Shown: positions 13,460 through 16,162 of the stretch, piece by piece | How positions within the stretch are numbered: position 1 is the stretch's first letter | Layout: each line of letters opens with the position of its first letter | Source: an uncultured Verrucomicrobiae bacterium | Lineage (GTDB): Bacteria; Verrucomicrobiota; Verrucomicrobiia; Verrucomicrobiales; Akkermansiaceae | Assembly (NCBI GenBank): GCA_937957985.1 | Contig: CALGOH010000068.1 | Span: forward strand, 1 to 16,162 | Reading direction: 5' to 3' | DNA length: 16,162 bases | Made by a program: the position numbers and the translations under genes | Notes under the pieces: model-generated | Database searches by the model: none | What the model saw: the letters and a program-made list of their open reading frames with translations, nothing else | What the model was told of the DNA's origin: nothing

Positions 13460-14597
13460 CTAATCCTCGTCCTTGGCGCCCTTCACGCGGACCTTGCCGC
13501 GGAGCTTGGCCTCGATGAAGGCGTCGATGTCGCCGTCCATGACGCTCTGGATGTTGCCGCTTTCCTCGCCGGTGCGCAGGTCGAGCACCTTCTGGTAGGG
13601 CTGGAAGACGTACGAGCGGATCTGGTTGCCCCACGCGATTTCCCCCTTCTCGCCATACGCCTGCTCGGCGGCGGCGGCGCGCTTGTCCTCCTCGATCTGC
13701 AGCAGCTTCGCCTTGAGAATCTGGAACGCTAGCTCCTTGTTGGCACCCTGGGTCCGGGCGGCGGTCGACTTGATCAGGATGCCCGTCGGCAGGTGGCGCA
13801 GCAGCACGGCGGTCTCGACCTTGTTGACGTTCTGGCCGCCCTTGCCGCCGGAACGGGCGGTGGTGATCTCGATGTCCTTGTCGGCGATCTCGATCTTGAT
13901 CTCGTCGTTCAACTCGGGCGTGGCATCGACCGAGGCGAAGGAGGTGTGGCGCTTGCCCGCCGAGTCGAAGGGCGAGATGCGGACGAGCCGGTGGACGCCG
14001 CGCTCGTTCTTGAGGAAACCGTAGGCGTTCTCGCCGCTGACCTTGACCGTGACCGAGCGCAGGCCTGCCTCCTCGCCTTCCTCGTAGTCGATCGTTTCGA
14101 CGGAATATCCCTTCTGCTCGGCCCAGCGGACGTACATCCGCTGGAGCATCTGGGCCCAATCGCAGGCCTCGGTGCCGCCGGCGCCCGCCTGGATCTGGAC
14201 GAAGCAGTTGGCCGGGTCGTTGGGCTTGTCGAGCAGCGTGACGAGTTCGAAGGAGCCGATGTCCTTCTCGAGTTGATCCGCCTGGGCGACCGCCTCCGCG
14301 GCGGAGTCGTCGTCGTCGAACTCCTTGGCCAGCTCGATCGCCGCCAGCACGTCGTCGAGGCCCGACTCGAGCCGGGCGTAGGTCTCGGCCTTCTTCTTGA
14401 GATTGGCCGCCCGCTCGCTGGTCTGGCGGGCCTTTTCCGGGTCGTCCCAGAAATCGGGTGCGCCCATGGATTCCTCGAGGGTGGCGACCTCGCGCTTCAG
14501 CTTCTCGACGTCAAAGATACCTCCCGAGCTCGGCGATGCGCTTGCGGATCGCGGCGGTGTCGAGCGTCGTGCGGTCGGGGGTACGGGTTTCGGCCAT
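13460..14597 (-). CDS. prfB: Peptide chain release factor 2, made by programmed +1 frameshifting
   Basis: RF2 recognises UAA and UGA stop codons and releases the finished peptide from the ribosome. The main frame has the codon-recognition tripeptide SPF (in VRISPFDSAG) and the catalytic GGQ (SGGKGGQNVNKVE), plus the usual N-terminal helical domain and a Lys-rich end. The true start is ATG 14597, whose 28-codon first frame (MAETRTPDRTTLDTAAIRKR, then IAELGRYL) runs into an in-frame TGA at 14511-14513. The site reads GGGAGG-TAT-CTT-TGA-C, essentially the E. coli prfB signal. The ribosome slips +1 on CTT and continues with Asp, giving about 378 residues, close to the family length. RF2 thereby controls its own level. 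The longer single-frame reading that begins at 14620 is an artefact. Confidence 0.97.
14510..14525 (-). promoter_or_regulatory. prfB programmed +1 frameshift site
   Basis: On the minus strand, the internal Shine-Dalgarno-like GGGAGG (14520-14525) is separated by TAT from the slippery CTT-TGA-C (14510-14516). The spacing and the TGA stop with following C are those known from many bacterial prfB genes, where low RF2 lets the ribosome shift into the +1 frame. Confidence 0.95.
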
Positions 14598-14630
14598 CGC
14601 GGGGCGGAACGTGGGAGCACGGCGGCGCTG

Positions 14631-14636
14631 AGTCAA
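14631..14636 (-). promoter_or_regulatory. Candidate -35 element of prfB
   Basis: TTGACT on the minus strand matches five of six consensus -35 bases and lies 34 bp before the prfB start. The -10 expected near 14608-14613 reads CACGTT, a poor match, so this is only a tentative promoter. Confidence 0.3.
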
Positions 14637-14642
14637 GGATTC

Positions 14643-14786
14643 GGAGGTGGGGCGCCCCCGTCCCACAAGCGCCGGACCCGGAAACGAGGCCCGACCCGCC
14701 AGCTGGCATGGGCCGACCCGTTCCGGGAAAAGACTTTCGAAGCCGGGGGGCGGGGGCGCCCCACCTCCAAACGTCGCTTGCGGGAC
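14643..14786. repeat. Long inverted-repeat element between prfB and the permease
   Basis: An 18-bp perfect inverted repeat flanks 90 bp: left arm 14643-14660 (GGAGGTGGGGCGCCCCCG), right arm 14751-14768. A second inverted pair, GTCCCACAAGCG (14660-14671) and CGCTTGCGGGAC (14775-14786), matches at 11 of 12 positions and is shifted outwards. Inside lie the palindrome GCCAGCTGGC (14698-14707) and the direct repeat CCGACCCG (14691, 14713). There is no coding sequence in it. It resembles a small non-autonomous palindromic element and is unrelated in sequence to the two repeats at 11309 and 13404. Confidence 0.65.
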
Positions 14787-14818
14787 GAGGCCGATGCCGT
14801 GAGGCTTCCACCAACGCG

Positions 14819-15955
14819 ATGAGCGATTGCTGCCATGAAAAGGAACGCGACGAACCGGAGAAACCGTGTTGCGCCGAAGAGGAAGTCAAGACGACGAACT
14901 CCTGCTGCGGTGACGACCATGGCGGCGGGGGTGGTTCCTGTTGTGGCGGTGGTGGAAAAATCGACTGGCTGCTGTGGGGCTCACTGGCGCTGGTCGCCGC
15001 CGGCATCGCCGGCCATTTCATCGGCGCGGGACCGGGATGGTGGAGGACCTTTTCCCACGGCGCGTGGGAGCTGATGTCCAAGGCGTGGTGGGGCATCCTG
15101 ATCGGGATCGCCGCGGTCGGCATCCTCGGCCAGGTGCCGAAGGAGGTCGTGGCAAAGCTGTTAGGAAAGGGCGGGACCACCGGCGGCATCGTGCGCGCGA
15201 CACTCGCCGGCACGCTGCTCGACCTCTGCAACCACGGCATCCTGATGGTTGGCATGCAACTCTATCGCAAGGGCGCGTCGCTCGGCCAGACCATCGCCTT
15301 CCTGGTTTCGAGCCCCTGGAACTCGCTGTCGCTCACGCTCATCCTGATCGGCCTGATCGGCCTGAAGTGGACGCTCGCCTTCGTCGGCCTTTCGATGGTG
15401 ATCGGCATCGTCGCCGGCGTCATCGCCGACCTGCTGGTGAAGCGGGGCACCCTTCCGAAGAACACCAATCAGGTCGAGATCGGAAACGGCTACCGGCTCA
15501 GGGACGGCCTCAAGGAGGCGTGGTCGGGCATCCGGCCCGGTGACGGAAACCTCAAGCGCATCGTCAGCGACGGGCTGAGCGAATCGAAGATGATCCTGCG
15601 CTGGATCTTCTTCGGTATCGCGATGGCCGGAGCGATCCGCGCCTTCGTGCCGGATGCCATCTTCTCCGAGTACTTCGGCCCCAGCCTCGTCGGCCTGCTG
15701 CTGACGCTCGTCGCGACGACGATCATCGAGGTCTGTTCGGAAGGATCGAGCCCGATCGCCGCCGACCTGCTCAACCGCGCCGGCGCGCCGGGGAACGCCT
15801 TCACCTTCCTGATGGCCGGGGCCGCCACCGACTACACCGAGATCCTGGCCCTCCCCGAGACGCCGCAGTCGTGGATGGCGTCCCTCGCGCTGCCACTCAT
15901 CACCACGCCGCAGGTATTGCTCATTTCCTGGCTGCTCAATCACTTCTCCGCATAA
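14819..15955 (+). CDS. Heavy-metal permease of the ArsP/SO_0444 type (PF03773-like) with Cys-rich N-terminus
   Basis: ATG 14819 gives 378 residues; the frame is open far upstream, but that part runs antisense through prfB. The first 46 residues hold four Cys-Cys pairs (4-5, 17-18, 29-30, 41-42) with His6 and His34 and a Gly-rich spacer, a likely soft-metal-binding tail. Then come about 8 transmembrane helices. Two conserved blocks of the permease family are visible: LLDLCNHGILMVGMQLYRKG (134-152), corresponding to the usual Cys-rich P-L-C-S-C-G block, and EVCSEGSSPIAADLL (304-318) followed by AGAATDYTEI. The family exports metals or organoarsenicals such as Cu/Zn. Here the first block has Cys-Asn-His rather than Cys-Ser-Cys, which may alter the metal. 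Substrate is inferred only at family level. Confidence 0.88.
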   Translation: MSDCCHEKERDEPEKPCCAEEEVKTTNSCCGDDHGGGGGSCCGGGGKIDWLLWGSLALVAAGIAGHFIGAGPGWWRTFSHGAWELMSKAWWGILIGIAAVGILGQVPKEVVAKLLGKGGTTGGIVRATLAGTLLDLCNHGILMVGMQLYRKGASLGQTIAFLVSSPWNSLSLTLILIGLIGLKWTLAFVGLSMVIGIVAGVIADLLVKRGTLPKNTNQVEIGNGYRLRDGLKEAWSGIRPGDGNLKRIVSDGLSESKMILRWIFFGIAMAGAIRAFVPDAIFSEYFGPSLVGLLLTLVATTIIEVCSEGSSPIAADLLNRAGAPGNAFTFLMAGAATDYTEILALPETPQSWMASLALPLITTPQVLLISWLLNHFSA

Positions 15956-16044
15956 TCTGCCGTCCGCTATACTTAAGTTTCACAATTGTAGTGTTTTTCG
16001 GTGGCCGGGTTCCTGCTAGATGATCAGCACCCCATCACCGACGC
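15956..16044 (+). promoter_or_regulatory. AT-rich upstream region of the second kinase gene
   Basis: This 89-bp gap is the most AT-rich stretch of the window. It holds TATACT (15973 region), the palindrome ACAATTGT and a short T-run (GTGTTTTTC). These could supply a promoter for the kinase gene, but no -35/-10 pair at correct spacing stands out. Confidence 0.25.
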
Positions 16045-16162
16045 ATGAGTGACCTATCCTTTGAAGCACCCAGCCCGGAGCAGCTTGCCGAGTTGCTTCC
16101 GCAGTACGAGATCGCGGCGTTCATCGCCCAGGGTGGGATGGGCGCGGTGTATGCCGGCCGCC
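16045..16162 (+). CDS. Ser/Thr protein kinase, N-terminal part (truncated by window end)
   Basis: ATG 16045 opens a frame that stays open to the window end, 39 codons. It reads MSDLSFEAPSPEQLAELLPQ, then YEIAAFIAQGGMGAVYAGR. The last part is the start of a Hanks-type kinase domain: a strand ahead of the Gly-rich loop Gln-Gly-Gly-Met-Gly-Ala-Val-Tyr, the form seen in bacterial PknB-like kinases. The lead-in P-x-x-E-x-L-A-x-L-L-P-x-Y-E is typical of planctomycete and verrucomicrobial kinases. Unlike the kinase at 2835, no sigma-factor gene lies directly upstream. Everything beyond the nucleotide-binding loop is outside the window. Confidence 0.88.
   Translation, partial: MSDLSFEAPSPEQLAELLPQYEIAAFIAQGGMGAVYAGR

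Noticed and set aside
13793..14818. Upstream extension of the permease frame
   Set aside because: It runs antisense through prfB and has no membrane or family signal; the family-like protein begins at ATG 14819.
1..16162. CRISPR arrays, tRNA, rRNA or transposase genes
   Set aside because: No regularly spaced direct repeats, cloverleaf tRNA, rRNA-like segments or transposase motifs were seen.

Overview
The window is a high-GC bacterial chromosome segment. It most likely comes from a member of the Verrucomicrobiota (Verrucomicrobiales-like). This is inferred from three things: four secreted proteins ending in PEP-CTERM sorting tails, Ser/Thr kinases coupled to a large ECF-type sigma factor, and a dispersed multi-hairpin intergenic repeat. 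No rRNA, tRNA, CRISPR array or transposase was seen.

Layout. (1) 1-2001: the 3' part of an uncharacterised beta-rich protein, then a 12-helix MFS transporter. (2) 2063-6289: a tightly packed signalling operon of ECF-like sigma factor, a possible 16-codon bridging minicistron, a transmembrane Ser/Thr kinase, and an exported lectin-like protein. It is joined by stop/start overlaps (TGATG, ATGA, ATGA) and followed by a hairpin. (3) 6528-10309: four PEP-CTERM proteins with unrelated ectodomains, the first three about 22-24 bp apart. A broken InlB-type-repeat remnant sits before the fourth, with no stop codon between them. (4) 10534-11238: an orphan NarL/FixJ response regulator with Glu at the phospho-acceptor Asp position. 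(5) 11309-11416: a multi-hairpin palindromic repeat. (6) 11511-12139: a VapB/VapC-type toxin-antitoxin pair whose start region holds a 21-bp palindrome made of an 11-bp tandem repeat. (7) 12151-13363, minus strand: a small protein, a nucleotidyltransferase-fold protein and a membrane protein, probably one operon. (8) 13404-13459: a second copy of the palindromic repeat, abutting the stop of prfB. (9) 13460-14597, minus strand: release factor 2 with the classical programmed +1 frameshift. (10) 14643-14786: a different, larger inverted-repeat element. (11) 14819-15955: a Cys-rich heavy-metal permease. (12) 16045-end: the N-terminus of another Ser/Thr kinase.

How it fits together (inference). 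The sigma-kinase-lectin operon looks like a membrane-to-transcription signalling unit. It stands directly before the PEP-CTERM array, which makes that array a natural candidate target, although no shared promoter was found. The response regulator may act without phosphorylation. The second half is a patchwork of toxin-antitoxin-like modules and palindromic repeats around housekeeping prfB.
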